This document shows, piece by piece, positions 25,372 through 35,392 of a DNA stretch of 64,000 nucleotides; the stretch's first letter is position 1, and every line of letters starts with the position of its first letter. This DNA is from Pseudomonas sp. ACM7 (GTDB lineage: Bacteria; Pseudomonadota; Gammaproteobacteria; Pseudomonadales; Pseudomonadaceae): NCBI RefSeq assembly GCF_004136015.1, contig NZ_CP024866.1, positions 4,036,429-4,100,428 on the forward strand. Reading direction: 5' to 3'. The translations under genes were made by a program, and so were the position numbers. The notes under the pieces were generated by a model. That model was not told the DNA's origin. It did not search any database and saw only the letters and a list, made by a program, of their open reading frames with translations.

Positions 25372-28074
25372 TCAGATGCTGATACGCGACAGTTTGATAT
25401 CGGGTTCGTTACTGACGGTCAGCTGTTCGACGATTGCATCCTGCAAGCGGCTGCACAGCAATGGGTCGGACAACGGCTGGTTGTTCGCGTCGGTGATGAA
25501 GAACACGTCTTCCACGCGCTCGCCGAGGGTCGCAATCTTGGCGTTCTGCAGCGATAGATCGAATTCGAGGAAAATCGTGCCGATCCGCGCGAGCAAGCCA
25601 GGGCGGTCGGGGGCGCTGAGTTCCAACACGGTCACCGGACGCTGGGCGTCGTTGTGGATCGTCACCTGTGGCGCAAACGCGAAATGCTTGAGCTGGCGCG
25701 GTACCCGACGCTGAATGATGGTCGGGTAGTCGTCCGGGTTGCGCAGGGCTTCGGTCAGGCCTTCGCGAATCTGTTTGACCCGCGCCGGGTTATCGCCGAT
25801 CGAGTCGCCGTCGGTGTCGAGCACGATGTAGGTGTCGAGGGTGAACTGGCTGCTGGAGGTGATGACCCGGGCGTCGTGAATGTTCAGGTTGAGCTGGTCC
25901 ATTGCCGCCACGGTCACGGCGAAGAAGTCGTGCTGGTCCGGCGCATAGATAAAAATCTGCGTGCCGCCTTCGAACTCGCGCTGGGTGGTTTCCTTGATCA
26001 GCACCAGCGGCCCGCCATCGGCCGGCTGCTGGAGGATCGCGTCACTGTGCCAGGCCACGTCGCCGGCGGTGTGGCGCAGGAAGTAGTCATCGCCCAATTG
26101 CGCCCACAACTGCTCGACGTCGTCCGGATCGGTGCCGCCGCGTACCAGAATGTCCAGCGCTGCACTCTGGGTCTGGCGAATCTGCTCTTCGCGATCGACC
26201 GGGTTTTCCAGGCCGCGACGCAAGGCACGCTTGGTCTCGGTGTAGAGCTGGCGCAACAGGCTGGCGCGCCAGGAATTCCACAGCGTCGGGTTGGTGGCGT
26301 TGATGTCGGCGACGGTCAACACGTACAGATAATCGAGGTGGGTTTCGTCGCCGACGATTTGCGCGAAATCGTGGATGACCTGCGGGTCGGATAAGTCCTT
26401 GCGCTGGGCGGTGGTCGACATCACCAAATGGTTCTGCACCAGCCAGACGATCAGGCGGCTGTCCCACACCGGCAACTGGTGGCGTTGGCAAAAGGCTTCG
26501 GCATCCACGGCGCCGATTTCCGAGTGGTCGCCATGCCGGCCCTTGCCGATGTCGTGGTACAGGCCGGCCAGGTAGATCAGCTCGGGTTTGGGCAATTTGC
26601 CCATGAGCTTGCTGGCCAGCGGGAATTTTTCCGACACCTGGGTGTACTGCAACTTACGCAGGTGCTTGATCAGGTTCAGGGTGTGAGCATCGACCGTATA
26701 GATGTGAAACAGGTCGTGCTGCATCTGCCCGACGATGAAGCCGAACTCCGGCAAGTAGCGGCCGAGGATGCCGTAACGGTTCATCCGTCGCAGGTTGCGG
26801 TGGATGCCGATCTTGCACTTGAACAGTTCGATAAACAGGCTGGTATTGCGGATGTCGTTGCGGAAATCGTCGTCGATCAGGTGACGGTTTTCTCGCAGCA
26901 GACGAATGGTGTCGGCGCGCACACCTTTGATTTCCGGCTGCTGGGCCATCAGTACGAAGATTTCCAGCATGGCGAACGGAGTTCGGCGGAACACGTTGTC
27001 GTTGCGCGCCTCGATGTAACCGTCGTGCAGTTGGAATCGCGAGTTGATCGGCTGCGGCGGCGCTTCGTCTTCCGGCGCGAGGATGACTTCCTCGAAGTGC
27101 TGGATGATCAGGTCGCTTAGCTGGGCAATGCTCATGACCACCCGGTAATACTGCTGCATGAAGTTTTCGATGGCTTGCTTGGCGTCATCGCCTTTGAAGC
27201 CCAGCAGCCCGGCGATGGTTCGCTGGTGATCAAACAGCAAGCGGTCTTCGGAACGGCCGGCGAGCATGTGCAGGGCGTAACGAACCTTCCACAGGAATTC
27301 CTGGGAGGAGGCCAGCAGGGCGTTTTCGCTCTCGACCAGGAAACCTTCGCCGGCCAGGGCCCGCAGGTTCAGGGTGCCGTATTCACGACGGGCCACCCAC
27401 AGAATCGTCTGAATATCCCGTAGGCCGCCGGGCGAGCCTTTGACGTTGGGTTCCAGGTTGTATTCGGTGTCGTTGTACTTGTGGTGACGGGCCTTCTGCT
27501 CGGCGCGTTTGGCCAGGAAGAATTCCTTGCTCGGCCACATGTGCGCGGTACTGGTGACGTCCAGCATGCGCTGACGCAAGCGCTCGGGGCCGCAGATGGT
27601 ACGGCTTTCCATCAGGTTGGTGACGACCGTCAGGTCGGCGCGGGCCTCCTGGACGCATTCGTCGACGGAGCGAACGCTCTGACCCACTTCCAGGCCGATG
27701 TCCCACAACAGCGTCAGAAAACGCTCAATGGAATCGCGGAAAACTTCGTGATCGGCGCTGTCCAGCAGGATCAGTAAATCGATGTCGGAATAAGGGTGCA
27801 ACTCGCCGCGACCGTAGCCGCCGACCGCGACCAGCGCGATGTTGGCTTCGGAACTCAAGCTGAACTGCTCCCAGGCCTTTTGCAGGATGTTATCGACGAA
27901 CCAGGCGCGATCCTCGATCAACCGGCGAATGTCGCGGCCGCTGCGAAAGCGCTCGTCGAGCACCTCGCGGGCCTGGCGAATCGCCTTCTTGAAGGCCGCG
28001 ATCGGGCTTGCCTTCAGGGCCAATTCAGCCTGGAACTGGCCACGGTCGAAGAGTTCGGGATCCACCTGCGGCAT
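25372..28074 (-). CDS. glnD: PII uridylyltransferase / uridylyl-removing enzyme
   Basis: 900 residues with the full GlnD order: nucleotidyltransferase domain with [15 protein letters not shown] (85-99), an HD hydrolase domain with [15 protein letters not shown] (about 503-517), and two C-terminal ACT domains (about 705-780 and 815-890, the second with [16 protein letters not shown]). It modifies PII proteins according to glutamine level and so controls nitrogen assimilation. The gene lies between map and dapC, the usual gammaproteobacterial setting. Confidence 0.96.
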   Translation of the reverse strand: MPQVDPELFDRGQFQAELALKASPIAAFKKAIRQAREVLDERFRSGRDIRRLIEDRAWFVDNILQKAWEQFSLSSEANIALVAVGGYGRGELHPYSDIDLLILLDSADHEVFRDSIERFLTLLWDIGLEVGQSVRSVDECVQEARADLTVVTNLMESRTICGPERLRQRMLDVTSTAHMWPSKEFFLAKRAEQKARHHKYNDTEYNLEPNVKGSPGGLRDIQTILWVARREYGTLNLRALAGEGFLVESENALLASSQEFLWKVRYALHMLAGRSEDRLLFDHQRTIAGLLGFKGDDAKQAIENFMQQYYRVVMSIAQLSDLIIQHFEEVILAPEDEAPPQPINSRFQLHDGYIEARNDNVFRRTPFAMLEIFVLMAQQPEIKGVRADTIRLLRENRHLIDDDFRNDIRNTSLFIELFKCKIGIHRNLRRMNRYGILGRYLPEFGFIVGQMQHDLFHIYTVDAHTLNLIKHLRKLQYTQVSEKFPLASKLMGKLPKPELIYLAGLYHDIGKGRHGDHSEIGAVDAEAFCQRHQLPVWDSRLIVWLVQNHLVMSTTAQRKDLSDPQVIHDFAQIVGDETHLDYLYVLTVADINATNPTLWNSWRASLLRQLYTETKRALRRGLENPVDREEQIRQTQSAALDILVRGGTDPDDVEQLWAQLGDDYFLRHTAGDVAWHSDAILQQPADGGPLVLIKETTQREFEGGTQIFIYAPDQHDFFAVTVAAMDQLNLNIHDARVITSSSQFTLDTYIVLDTDGDSIGDNPARVKQIREGLTEALRNPDDYPTIIQRRVPRQLKHFAFAPQVTIHNDAQRPVTVLELSAPDRPGLLARIGTIFLEFDLSLQNAKIATLGERVEDVFFITDANNQPLSDPLLCSRLQDAIVEQLTVSNEPDIKLSRISI

Positions 28075-28119
28075 CGATTGGCTTTCCTGTCTATAAGGCT
28101 GAGGAGCTGCGCGCCCGGA

Positions 28120-28902
28120 TCAGGCCGAAACGCGCGGGATGGTGTCGTCGGCGCGCAGGGTGAAGATCTCGTAACCGGTTTCGGTTACCAGCAGGGTGTG
28201 TTCCCACTGTGCCGACAGCTTGCGGTCCTTGGTGATCGCGGTCCAGCCGTCGCCCAGTACCTTGGTGTCGGCTTTGCCCTGGTTGATCATCGGCTCGATG
28301 GTGAAGGTCATGCCGGCTTTCAGTTCCATGCCGGTGCCGGCGCGGCCGTAGTGCAGGATCTGCGGCTCTTCATGGAACACCTTGCCGATGCCGTGACCGC
28401 AGAATTCGCGAACCACGGAAAAACCGTTCTTTTCAGCGTGCTTCTGAATGACTTCACCGATGTCGCCCAAGCGGCAGCCGGGTTTGACGATTTCGATGGC
28501 CTTGTACATGCATTCCTGGGTGATTTGCGACAGGCGCTCGGCCCAGACCGGCACGGTGCCGACATGGAACATGCGGCTGGTGTCGCCGTGGTAGCCGTCC
28601 TTGATGACGGTGACGTCGATGTTCAGCGTGTCGCCATCCTTCAATGGCTTCTCGTTCGGAATGCCGTGGCAGACCACGTGGTTGATCGAGGTGCAGATCG
28701 ACTTCGGGAAGCCCTTGTAGTTGAGCGGGGCAGGGATGGCTTTCTGCTCGTTGACGATGTAGTCGTGGCAGATGCGGTCCAGTTCTTCAGTGGTAATGCC
28801 CGGCTTGACATGTTCGGCAATCATTTCCAGCACATCGGCGGCCAGTTTGCCGGCGATGCGCATTTTTGCGATGTCCTCTGGGGTTTTGAGGGTGACGGTC
28901 AT
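28120..28902 (-). CDS. map: Type I methionine aminopeptidase
   Basis: 260 residues. The metal ligands match the family: Asp96 (NIDVTV), Asp107 (HGDTSRMF), His170 (CGHGIGKVFHE), Glu203 (TIEPMI) and Glu234 (WEHTLLV); His79 (VVCHGIPNE) is the active-site histidine. It removes the initiator methionine from new proteins. It is divergent from rpsB, the standard arrangement, and stands 45 bases ahead of glnD. Confidence 0.96.
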   Translation of the reverse strand: MTVTLKTPEDIAKMRIAGKLAADVLEMIAEHVKPGITTEELDRICHDYIVNEQKAIPAPLNYKGFPKSICTSINHVVCHGIPNEKPLKDGDTLNIDVTVIKDGYHGDTSRMFHVGTVPVWAERLSQITQECMYKAIEIVKPGCRLGDIGEVIQKHAEKNGFSVVREFCGHGIGKVFHEEPQILHYGRAGTGMELKAGMTFTIEPMINQGKADTKVLGDGWTAITKDRKLSAQWEHTLLVTETGYEIFTLRADDTIPRVSA

Positions 28903-29130
28903 ACAGGCTCTCTCTGCGCTCGATGGCGCCTTCTAAAACGGAATGGGCGTTGCGCGGTCGATCTTCGCGGCCCTGAAAAACGCGATTCTAACAGACGAGC
29001 AGCGCAAATCTGAGCCTCTGTGCATCGCTTCTCCTTATAGAATGGCGCATTCTTGGAGGATTCCAAGGGCTGGAACCAAAGCACGCACCAGGATTTAACA
29101 ATCCGGGTTCCGTTTTTTTCAGCCTTGTGA

Positions 29131-29147
29131 TATAAAATGCGCCGCTT
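29131..29147 (+). promoter_or_regulatory. rpsB-tsf promoter -10 region with GC-rich discriminator
   Basis: TATAAAATGCGCCGC contains a -10-like TATAAA/TAAAAT followed by a GC-rich discriminator, the feature of growth-rate and ppGpp controlled promoters. The -35 is weak. The rest of the map-rpsB gap on the left (28903-29130) should hold the leftward map promoter but shows no strong boxes. Confidence 0.5.
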
Positions 29148-29275
29148 TCCGGGGATCCCCTGAAAAGCCTAAATCCACACACGTGTCGACACGATGACCT
29201 GGGTGCCTTCAGCTGATGCTGCTGGTTGGTCATTGGGATACGTGGAGGCCAAACCCGACTTATTAAGGAACTATC
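29148..29275 (+). ncRNA. rpsB leader, candidate S2 autoregulatory RNA
   Basis: About 125 bases of untranslated leader precede rpsB. It contains paired segments such as CCGGGGATCCCC and a later block GATGACCTGGGTGCC..GGTTGGTCATTGGG that can fold back on itself. In gammaproteobacteria the map-rpsB gap holds the structured S2 leader (Rfam t44), through which S2 represses its own translation. The fit here rests on position and folding potential; no covariance search was possible. Confidence 0.45.
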
Positions 29276-30013
29276 ATGTCCCAAGTCAACATGCGCGATA
29301 TGCTGAAGGCCGGTGTGCACTTCGGTCACCAGACCCGTTACTGGAACCCGAAAATGGGTAAATACATTTTCGGCGCGCGTAACAAGATCCACATCATCAA
29401 CCTTGAAAAAACCCTGCCAATGTTCAACGAAGCTCTGACTTTCGTAGAGCGTCTGGCCCAGGGCAAAAACAAGATTCTGTTCGTCGGCACCAAGCGTTCC
29501 GCTGGCAAGATCGTTGCTGAAGAAGCAGCACGTTGCGGTTCGCCGTACGTCGATCACCGCTGGTTGGGCGGCATGCTGACCAACTTCAAAACCATCCGTG
29601 CTTCCATCAAGCGTCTGCGTGACCTTGAAGTGCAAGCCGAAGACGGTACTTTCGCCAAGCTGACCAAGAAAGAAGCGCTGATGCGCACTCGCGATCTTGA
29701 GAAGCTCGATCGTTCCCTGGGTGGTATCAAGGACATGGGCGGTCTGCCAGACGCTCTGTTCGTTATCGACGTTGATCACGAGCGCATCGCGATCACCGAA
29801 GCCAACAAGCTGGGCATCCCGGTTATCGGCGTAGTCGACACCAACAGCAGCCCGGAAGGCGTTGACTACATCATCCCAGGCAACGATGACGCAATCCGCG
29901 CTATCCAGCTGTACATGGGTTCGATGGCTGACGCTGTAATCCGCGGTCGCAACCACGTTGCTGGCGGCACCGAGCAGTTCGTTGAAGAAGCTCCGGTAGC
30001 AGCAGCTGAGTAA
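29276..30013 (+). CDS. rpsB: 30S ribosomal protein S2
   Basis: 245 residues, beginning [20 protein letters not shown] with the S2 signatures [17 protein letters not shown] and [16 protein letters not shown]. It binds the small subunit late in assembly and is needed for S1 binding. The Shine-Dalgarno is AAGGAA ahead of the ATG. tsf follows after a terminator, so part of the message probably ends before tsf and part reads through. Confidence 0.98.
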   Translation: MSQVNMRDMLKAGVHFGHQTRYWNPKMGKYIFGARNKIHIINLEKTLPMFNEALTFVERLAQGKNKILFVGTKRSAGKIVAEEAARCGSPYVDHRWLGGMLTNFKTIRASIKRLRDLEVQAEDGTFAKLTKKEALMRTRDLEKLDRSLGGIKDMGGLPDALFVIDVDHERIAITEANKLGIPVIGVVDTNSSPEGVDYIIPGNDDAIRAIQLYMGSMADAVIRGRNHVAGGTEQFVEEAPVAAAE

Positions 30014-30040
30014 TTGACGCCTTGGCGTTGACTCAGTAAG

Positions 30041-30068
30041 CAAAAAGGGGGCTTGGCCCCCTTTTTGC
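30041..30068 (+). terminator. Terminator between rpsB and tsf
   Basis: AAAAAGGGGGC-TT-GGCCCCCTTTTT makes a stem with a T-run at its right side, 28 bases after the rpsB stop. It can act in both directions and would lower tsf expression relative to rpsB. Confidence 0.9.
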
Positions 30069-30205
30069 CACCTCGAAAACCGTTTGTCGGTAGCGCAGTT
30101 GCATTGTCTGTAGCATGCAGCGACCCGCAGCGGTGGTTCGGGAAGAATTGATCGCCCGTTCGATCGGGTGGAATGGTTGAAAACCTATCCAAGAGGAATT
30201 TTGAA

Positions 30206-31069
30206 ATGGCAGAGATTACTGCAGCGTTGGTCAAAGAACTGCGCGAGCGTACTGGCGAAGGCATGATGGACTGCAAAAAGGCCTTGACCAAGGCTGGCGG
30301 CGACATCGAGAAAGCCATTGATGACATGCGTGCTTCGGGCGCCATCAAGGCTGCCAAGAAAGCTGGCAACGTTGCCGCTGAAGGCGCGATCGCTCTGAAG
30401 GAAGACGGTAAATCCGCCGTTCTGCTGGAAGTGAACTCGCAGACCGACTTCCTGGCTCTGCAGGACGACTTCAAGGCATTTGTTGCTTCCAGCGTTGAAA
30501 AAGCGTTCGCTGACAAACTGACTGATGTCGCTCCGCTGATCGCAGCTCAAGAAGCCGATCGCCTGGTTCTGGTCGGCAAGGTTGGCGAAAACGTCAACAT
30601 CCGTCGCCTGGCTCGCGTTGAAGGTGACGTTGTTGGTGGTTACCTGCACGGCAACAAGATCGGTGTTGTGGTTGCCCTTAAAGGCGGCACCGTTGAGCTG
30701 GCCAAGGACATCGCTATGCACGTAGCGGCCACCAACCCTGAATTCCTGCTGCCATCGGAAGTTTCCGCTGAAGCGGTCGAGCGTGAGAAAGGCGTGTTCC
30801 TGACCCTCAACGCTGACAAGATCGCCGGCAAGCCGGAAAACATCGTTGAAAACATGGTCAAAGGTCGTATCAGCAAGTTCCTGGCTGAAGCGAGCCTGGT
30901 TGAGCAGGCGTTCGTCAAGAACCCTGAAATCAAGGTTGGCGAACTGGCCAAGAAAGCCGGTGCTGAAATCGTTTCCTTCACCTACTTCAAAGTAGGCGAT
31001 GGCATCGAGAAGCCGGTTGACAACTTCGCTGAAGAAGTTGCTGCCCAGCTGGCTGCCGCCAAGCAATAG
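30206..31069 (+). CDS. tsf: Translation elongation factor Ts
   Basis: 287 residues from MAEITAALVKELRERTGEGM, with the EF-Tu contact motif TGEGMMDCKKAL and the following core LEVNSQTDFLA. It restores GDP-bound EF-Tu to the GTP state. The start at 30206 is chosen because AGAGGA lies just ahead and the usual N-terminus then results; an in-frame codon 33 bases upstream would add residues not found in the family. Confidence 0.97.
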   Translation: MAEITAALVKELRERTGEGMMDCKKALTKAGGDIEKAIDDMRASGAIKAAKKAGNVAAEGAIALKEDGKSAVLLEVNSQTDFLALQDDFKAFVASSVEKAFADKLTDVAPLIAAQEADRLVLVGKVGENVNIRRLARVEGDVVGGYLHGNKIGVVVALKGGTVELAKDIAMHVAATNPEFLLPSEVSAEAVEREKGVFLTLNADKIAGKPENIVENMVKGRISKFLAEASLVEQAFVKNPEIKVGELAKKAGAEIVSFTYFKVGDGIEKPVDNFAEEVAAQLAAAKQ

Positions 31070-31093
31070 GACGGTTTTTTAACTGTCGCCCTG

Positions 31094-31127
31094 AAGAGGC
31101 TGCCCGCTCACGCGCGCAGCCTCTTTT
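31094..31127 (+). terminator. tsf terminator
   Basis: AAGAGGCTGC and GCAGCCTCTT form a perfect 10-bp stem around a 12-base loop, with a short T-run, 24 bases past the tsf stop codon. Confidence 0.88.
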
Positions 31128-31279
31128 CAGATGGGGCACCAATTTTTAATTGGTTTCCCTTTGGAACTGGCTTACAAAGCCATGTTCCGATGGCGCTGAA
31201 GCAGTGCCAAGTTAGAGTGAACGCCAGCTGTAAACAGCTCGCAAAGAATTTTTAAAATACGCCGCAGGAGAGATTCGCA

Positions 31280-32023
31280 ATGGCTCAGCAGGGCAGTGGT
31301 TATCAGGCTCGCTATAAACGCATTCTACTCAAGCTTAGCGGCGAGGCCCTGATGGGCTCGGAAGAGTTCGGGATCGATCCGAAAGTTCTGGATCGCATGG
31401 CGCTGGAAGTCGGCCAACTGGTCGGCATCGGTGTTCAGGTCGGTCTGGTGATCGGCGGCGGTAACCTGTTCCGCGGTGCAGCGCTGAGCGCGGCCGGCAT
31501 GGATCGGGTCACCGGCGACCACATGGGCATGCTGGCCACTGTGATGAACGCCTTGGCCATGCGCGATGCGCTGGAACGTGCCAATATCTCGGCCATCGTG
31601 ATGTCGGCCATTTCCATGGTTGGCGTAACCGATCACTATGATCGCCGCAAAGCCATGCGCCACTTGAACGCCAAGGAAGTCGTGATTTTCGCGGCCGGTA
31701 CCGGCAATCCGTTCTTCACCACGGATTCGGCAGCGTGCTTGCGTGCAATCGAAATCGATGCCGATGTCGTGCTCAAGGCGACCAAGGTCGATGGCGTCTA
31801 CACCGCTGACCCATTCAAAGACCCGCATGCCGAGAAGTTCGATCATCTGACTTACGATGAAGTGCTGGATCGCAAGCTGGGCGTGATGGATCTGACCGCC
31901 ATTTGCCTGTGCCGCGACCACAAGATGCCGTTGCGCGTATTTAACATGAACAAGCCCGGCGCCCTGCTGAACATCGTGCATGGCGGCGCTGAAGGGACCC
32001 TGATCGAGGAAGGCCAACAATGA
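31280..32023 (+). CDS. pyrH: UMP kinase
   Basis: 247 residues of the amino-acid-kinase fold. [14 protein letters not shown] is the phosphate-binding start, GGGNLFRG the second loop and [12 protein letters not shown] the UMP-binding part. It makes UDP from UMP and is essential. The stop overlaps the frr start by 4 bases, so ribosomes pass directly to frr. The 150-base gap after the tsf terminator should carry its promoter; no strong boxes stand out. Confidence 0.97.
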   Translation: MAQQGSGYQARYKRILLKLSGEALMGSEEFGIDPKVLDRMALEVGQLVGIGVQVGLVIGGGNLFRGAALSAAGMDRVTGDHMGMLATVMNALAMRDALERANISAIVMSAISMVGVTDHYDRRKAMRHLNAKEVVIFAAGTGNPFFTTDSAACLRAIEIDADVVLKATKVDGVYTADPFKDPHAEKFDHLTYDEVLDRKLGVMDLTAICLCRDHKMPLRVFNMNKPGALLNIVHGGAEGTLIEEGQQ

Positions 32024-32577
32024 TCAACGAAATCAAGAAAGACGCTAAAGAGCGTATGCAGAAATCCGTCGAGTCGCTGATGCACAACTTCGGCCGTATT
32101 CGTACTGGCCAGGCGCATCCAAGCATTCTGGAAGGCGTGATGGTGCCGTATTACGGTTCCGACACTCCGATCAAGCAGGTGGCGAACATCACCGTCAAAG
32201 ACGCCCGTACCCTGCAAGTCGTTGCCTTTGAGCGCAACATGCTGGGTGCCGTCGACAAAGCCATCGGTAGCGCGGGTCTGAACCTCAACCCGACCAACCT
32301 GGGTGAATTGCTGCTGATCTCCATGCCGGCCCTGACCGAAGAAACCCGTAAGGGCTTCACCAAGCAGGCTCGCGATGTCGCTGAAGATGCCCGTGTTGCG
32401 GTGCGCAACATCCGTCGTGATGCGAACAGCCAGCTCAAGGATCTGGTCAAGGAAAAAGAAATCAGCGAAGACGAAGAGCGTCGCGCCACTGGCGAGATCG
32501 ATGACCTGACCAAAAAGTTCGTGGCTGAAATCGACGCGAATTTGGCACAGAAAGAAAAAGACCTGATGGCCGTATAA
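32020..32577 (+). CDS. frr: Ribosome recycling factor
   Basis: 185 residues, the standard length. The typical start [20 protein letters not shown] and the tip motif [13 protein letters not shown], together with [15 protein letters not shown] near the end, identify it. It releases ribosomes from mRNA after termination, working with EF-G. It overlaps pyrH and is followed 13 bases later by uppS. Confidence 0.97.
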   Translation: MINEIKKDAKERMQKSVESLMHNFGRIRTGQAHPSILEGVMVPYYGSDTPIKQVANITVKDARTLQVVAFERNMLGAVDKAIGSAGLNLNPTNLGELLLISMPALTEETRKGFTKQARDVAEDARVAVRNIRRDANSQLKDLVKEKEISEDEERRATGEIDDLTKKFVAEIDANLAQKEKDLMAV

Positions 32578-32590
32578 GGGTCGCGTTTTA

Positions 32591-33346
32591 ATGGATAAGA
32601 CCAAGCAGACTGCGCCGTCCGCGGTGCCGCGCCATGTCGCGATCATCATGGATGGGAATAATCGCTGGGCGAAAAAGCGCTTTATGCCGGGTGTCGCCGG
32701 TCATAAAGCGGGCGTGGATGCGGTTCGTGCGGTGATCGAGGTGTGTGCCGAGGCCGGGGTCGAAGTATTGACCCTGTTCGCCTTCTCCAGCGAGAACTGG
32801 CAGCGTCCGGCCGACGAGGTCAGCGCCTTGATGGATCTGTTCTTCAAGGCATTGCGTCGTGAGGCCAAGCGCCTGAACGAAAACAACATCAGTTTGCGCA
32901 TCATTGGCGACCGTTCGCGCTTTCATCCAGAGCTTCAGGCTGCCATGCGTGAAGCTGAGGCAATGACGGCGGGCGCCAATCGCTTCGTTCTGCAGATCGC
33001 TGCCAACTATGGTGGACAGTGGGATATCGCGCAGGCCGCACAGCGTCTGGCTCGGGAAGTTCAGGCCGGGCACCTGCGTCCGGAAGACATTACCCCGGAA
33101 CTGTTGCAAACCTGTCTGGCTACCGGCGATTTGCCGTTGCCGGACTTGTGCATCCGTACCGGTGGCGAGCACCGCATCAGTAACTTCCTGCTGTGGCAAC
33201 TGGCTTACGCCGAGTTGTACTTCTCCGACCTGTTCTGGCCGGACTTCAAACACGATGCCATGCGTTCCGCGCTGGCCGATTTTGCTTCTCGGCAGCGCCG
33301 CTTCGGTAAAACGAGCGAGCAGGTCGAGGCTGGAGCCCGGGTTTAA
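32591..33346 (+). CDS. uppS: Undecaprenyl diphosphate synthase
   Basis: 251 residues of the cis-prenyltransferase family. The catalytic loop HVAIIMDGNNRWAKKR carries Asp21, and the C-terminal signature RTGGEHRISNFLLWQ is complete. It builds the C55 lipid carrier needed for peptidoglycan and O-antigen. The last base of its stop codon is the first base of cdsA. Confidence 0.97.
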   Translation: MDKTKQTAPSAVPRHVAIIMDGNNRWAKKRFMPGVAGHKAGVDAVRAVIEVCAEAGVEVLTLFAFSSENWQRPADEVSALMDLFFKALRREAKRLNENNISLRIIGDRSRFHPELQAAMREAEAMTAGANRFVLQIAANYGGQWDIAQAAQRLAREVQAGHLRPEDITPELLQTCLATGDLPLPDLCIRTGGEHRISNFLLWQLAYAELYFSDLFWPDFKHDAMRSALADFASRQRRFGKTSEQVEAGARV

Positions 33347-34152
33347 TGCTTAAACAACGAATCATCACCGCGCTGATCCTGCTGCCGATTGCCCTGTGCG
33401 GGTTTTTTCTGCTCGAAGGCACCGGTTTTGCGCTGTTCATCGGGCTGGTCGTGACCCTCGGTGCATGGGAGTGGGCTCGCCTGGCGGGCTTCACTGAGCA
33501 GCCGATCCGCATTGCCTATGCAGCGGTGGTCGCGTTGATGCTGTTTGTCATGCATATCGTGCCTGGGCTCGCGCCTTGGGTATTGGGCGCTTCGGTGCTT
33601 TGGTGGGGCGTTGCAACCTATCTGGTGTTGACGTATCCGCGCTCCAGCGAACTCTGGTCCAGCGCTGCCTGCAAGCTGGTGATCGGTCTGCTGATCCTGC
33701 TGCCCGCCTGGCAAGGTCTGGTTCAGATCAAGCAGGAGTCTTTGGGCAACTGGCTGATCATGGCGGTGATGGTGCTGGTCTGGGGTGCTGATATCGGTGC
33801 TTACTTCTCTGGCCGGGCCTTTGGCAAGCGCAAGCTGGCGCCACAGGTCAGTCCCGGCAAAAGCTGGGAGGGCGTCTACGGCGGCCTCGCGGTGAGTCTG
33901 GTCATTACTGTCATTGTCGGTCTGTTTCGAGACTGGACGGTGGCGCAGCTGTTCAAAGGTCTGATTGGTGCAGCCATCATCGTGTTCATCTCGGTGGTAG
34001 GTGATCTGACTGAAAGCATGTTCAAGCGTCAGTCCGGGATCAAGGACAGCAGTAATCTGCTGCCGGGTCACGGCGGCGTGCTGGACCGAATCGACAGCCT
34101 GACTGCAGCGATTCCAGTGTTTGCCGTGCTGCTGTGGATGGCGGCGCCGTGA
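33346..34152 (+). CDS. cdsA: Phosphatidate cytidylyltransferase
   Basis: 268 residues with about seven membrane helices. The family signature is present near the end: [20 protein letters not shown] followed by GVLDRID. It forms CDP-diacylglycerol for phospholipid synthesis, acting on phosphatidic acid that begins with PlsB (8.7 kb). It is coupled to uppS and dxr by 1-base and 4-base overlaps. Confidence 0.96.
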   Translation: MLKQRIITALILLPIALCGFFLLEGTGFALFIGLVVTLGAWEWARLAGFTEQPIRIAYAAVVALMLFVMHIVPGLAPWVLGASVLWWGVATYLVLTYPRSSELWSSAACKLVIGLLILLPAWQGLVQIKQESLGNWLIMAVMVLVWGADIGAYFSGRAFGKRKLAPQVSPGKSWEGVYGGLAVSLVITVIVGLFRDWTVAQLFKGLIGAAIIVFISVVGDLTESMFKRQSGIKDSSNLLPGHGGVLDRIDSLTAAIPVFAVLLWMAAP

Positions 34153-35339
34153 GCCGCCCGCAGCAGATTACCGTCCTGGGGGCGACCGGTTCGATTGGTC
34201 TGAGCACGCTTGACGTCATCGCTCGCCATCCCGAGCGTTATCAGGTTTTCGCCTTGAGCGGTTTCACCCGTCTGAGCGAGCTGTTGGCGCTGTGCGTTCG
34301 CCATACGCCGCGGTTCGCCGTGGTGCCTGAGGCGGGTGCTGCCCGAGGCTTACAGGACGACCTGCGCGCCGCAGGCCTGCCGACCCGCGTGTTGGTGGGT
34401 GAGGAGGGCCTGTGTCAGGTTGCTTCCGATCCTGAGGTCGATGCGGTCATGGCGGCCATCGTTGGCGCTGCGGGCTTGCGACCGACTCTGGCGGCGGTCG
34501 AAGCCGGCAAGAAAATCCTCCTGGCCAACAAAGAAGCGCTGGTGATGTCCGGTGCGCTGTTCATGCAGGCGGTGCGCAAGAGTGGTTCGGTGTTGCTGCC
34601 GATCGACAGTGAGCACAACGCGATTTTCCAGTGCATGCCACAGGATTTCGCTCGTGGACTGAGTGCCGTCGGGGTGCGTCGGATTTTACTCACGGCCTCT
34701 GGCGGTCCGTTCCGACAGACACCTATGGCTGAACTGGTGCATGTTTCCCCTGAGCAAGCGTGTGCCCACCCGAACTGGTCCATGGGGCGCAAGATTTCAG
34801 TGGATTCGGCCAGCATGATGAACAAGGGGCTGGAGTTAATCGAAGCCTGTTGGCTGTTTGATGCCAAGCCGTCCCAGGTCGAAGTGGTGATTCATCCTCA
34901 AAGCGTGATTCATTCGCTGGTCGATTACATCGACGGTTCGGTATTGGCCCAGTTGGGTAACCCTGACATGCGCACGCCGATCGCCAACGCGCTGGCCTGG
35001 CCGGAGCGGATCGATTCGGGTGTTGCGCCGCTGGACTTGTTTGCAATTGCGCGGCTGGACTTCCAGGCGCCTGATGAAGAGCGATTCCCGTGTCTGCGCC
35101 TTGCGCGTCAGGCGGCTGAATCCGGCAATAGCGCGCCGGCCATGCTTAATGCGGCGAATGAAGTGGCGGTCGCGGCCTTTCTCGACGGGCGGGTTCGCTA
35201 CCCGGAAATCGCGAGTATCATCGAAGAAGTATTGAATCTCGAGCCCGTGGTTGCGGTTGACGATCTCGAGGCAGTGTTCACGGCCGACGCGAAAGCGCGA
35301 GTACTGGCCGAACAATGGTTGAGTCGTCACGGGCGGTAA
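34149..35339 (+). CDS. dxr: 1-deoxy-D-xylulose 5-phosphate reductoisomerase
   Basis: 396 residues. The NADPH-binding loop [12 protein letters not shown] is at 9-20, and the metal/substrate site includes SEHNAIFQC and the serine-rich loop LTASGGPF. It catalyses the first committed MEP-pathway step; ispD and ispF of the same pathway are at 54.7 and 58.5 kb. A GTG at 34149, overlapping the cdsA stop as GTGA, is preferred over a GTG 15 bases earlier because it gives the family length and normal coupling. Confidence 0.95.
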   Translation: MSRPQQITVLGATGSIGLSTLDVIARHPERYQVFALSGFTRLSELLALCVRHTPRFAVVPEAGAARGLQDDLRAAGLPTRVLVGEEGLCQVASDPEVDAVMAAIVGAAGLRPTLAAVEAGKKILLANKEALVMSGALFMQAVRKSGSVLLPIDSEHNAIFQCMPQDFARGLSAVGVRRILLTASGGPFRQTPMAELVHVSPEQACAHPNWSMGRKISVDSASMMNKGLELIEACWLFDAKPSQVEVVIHPQSVIHSLVDYIDGSVLAQLGNPDMRTPIANALAWPERIDSGVAPLDLFAIARLDFQAPDEERFPCLRLARQAAESGNSAPAMLNAANEVAVAAFLDGRVRYPEIASIIEEVLNLEPVVAVDDLEAVFTADAKARVLAEQWLSRHGR

Positions 35340-35392
35340 GTGCTGCAATACGTTGACCCATGCGGCACTGGACAGGATTGCGGAGAAAGTAG

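Noticed and set aside
28988..30043. Long leftward open frame over rpsB
   Set aside because: It is the antisense shadow of rpsB, a frequent effect of GC-rich codon use; the product is low-complexity and unlike any family.
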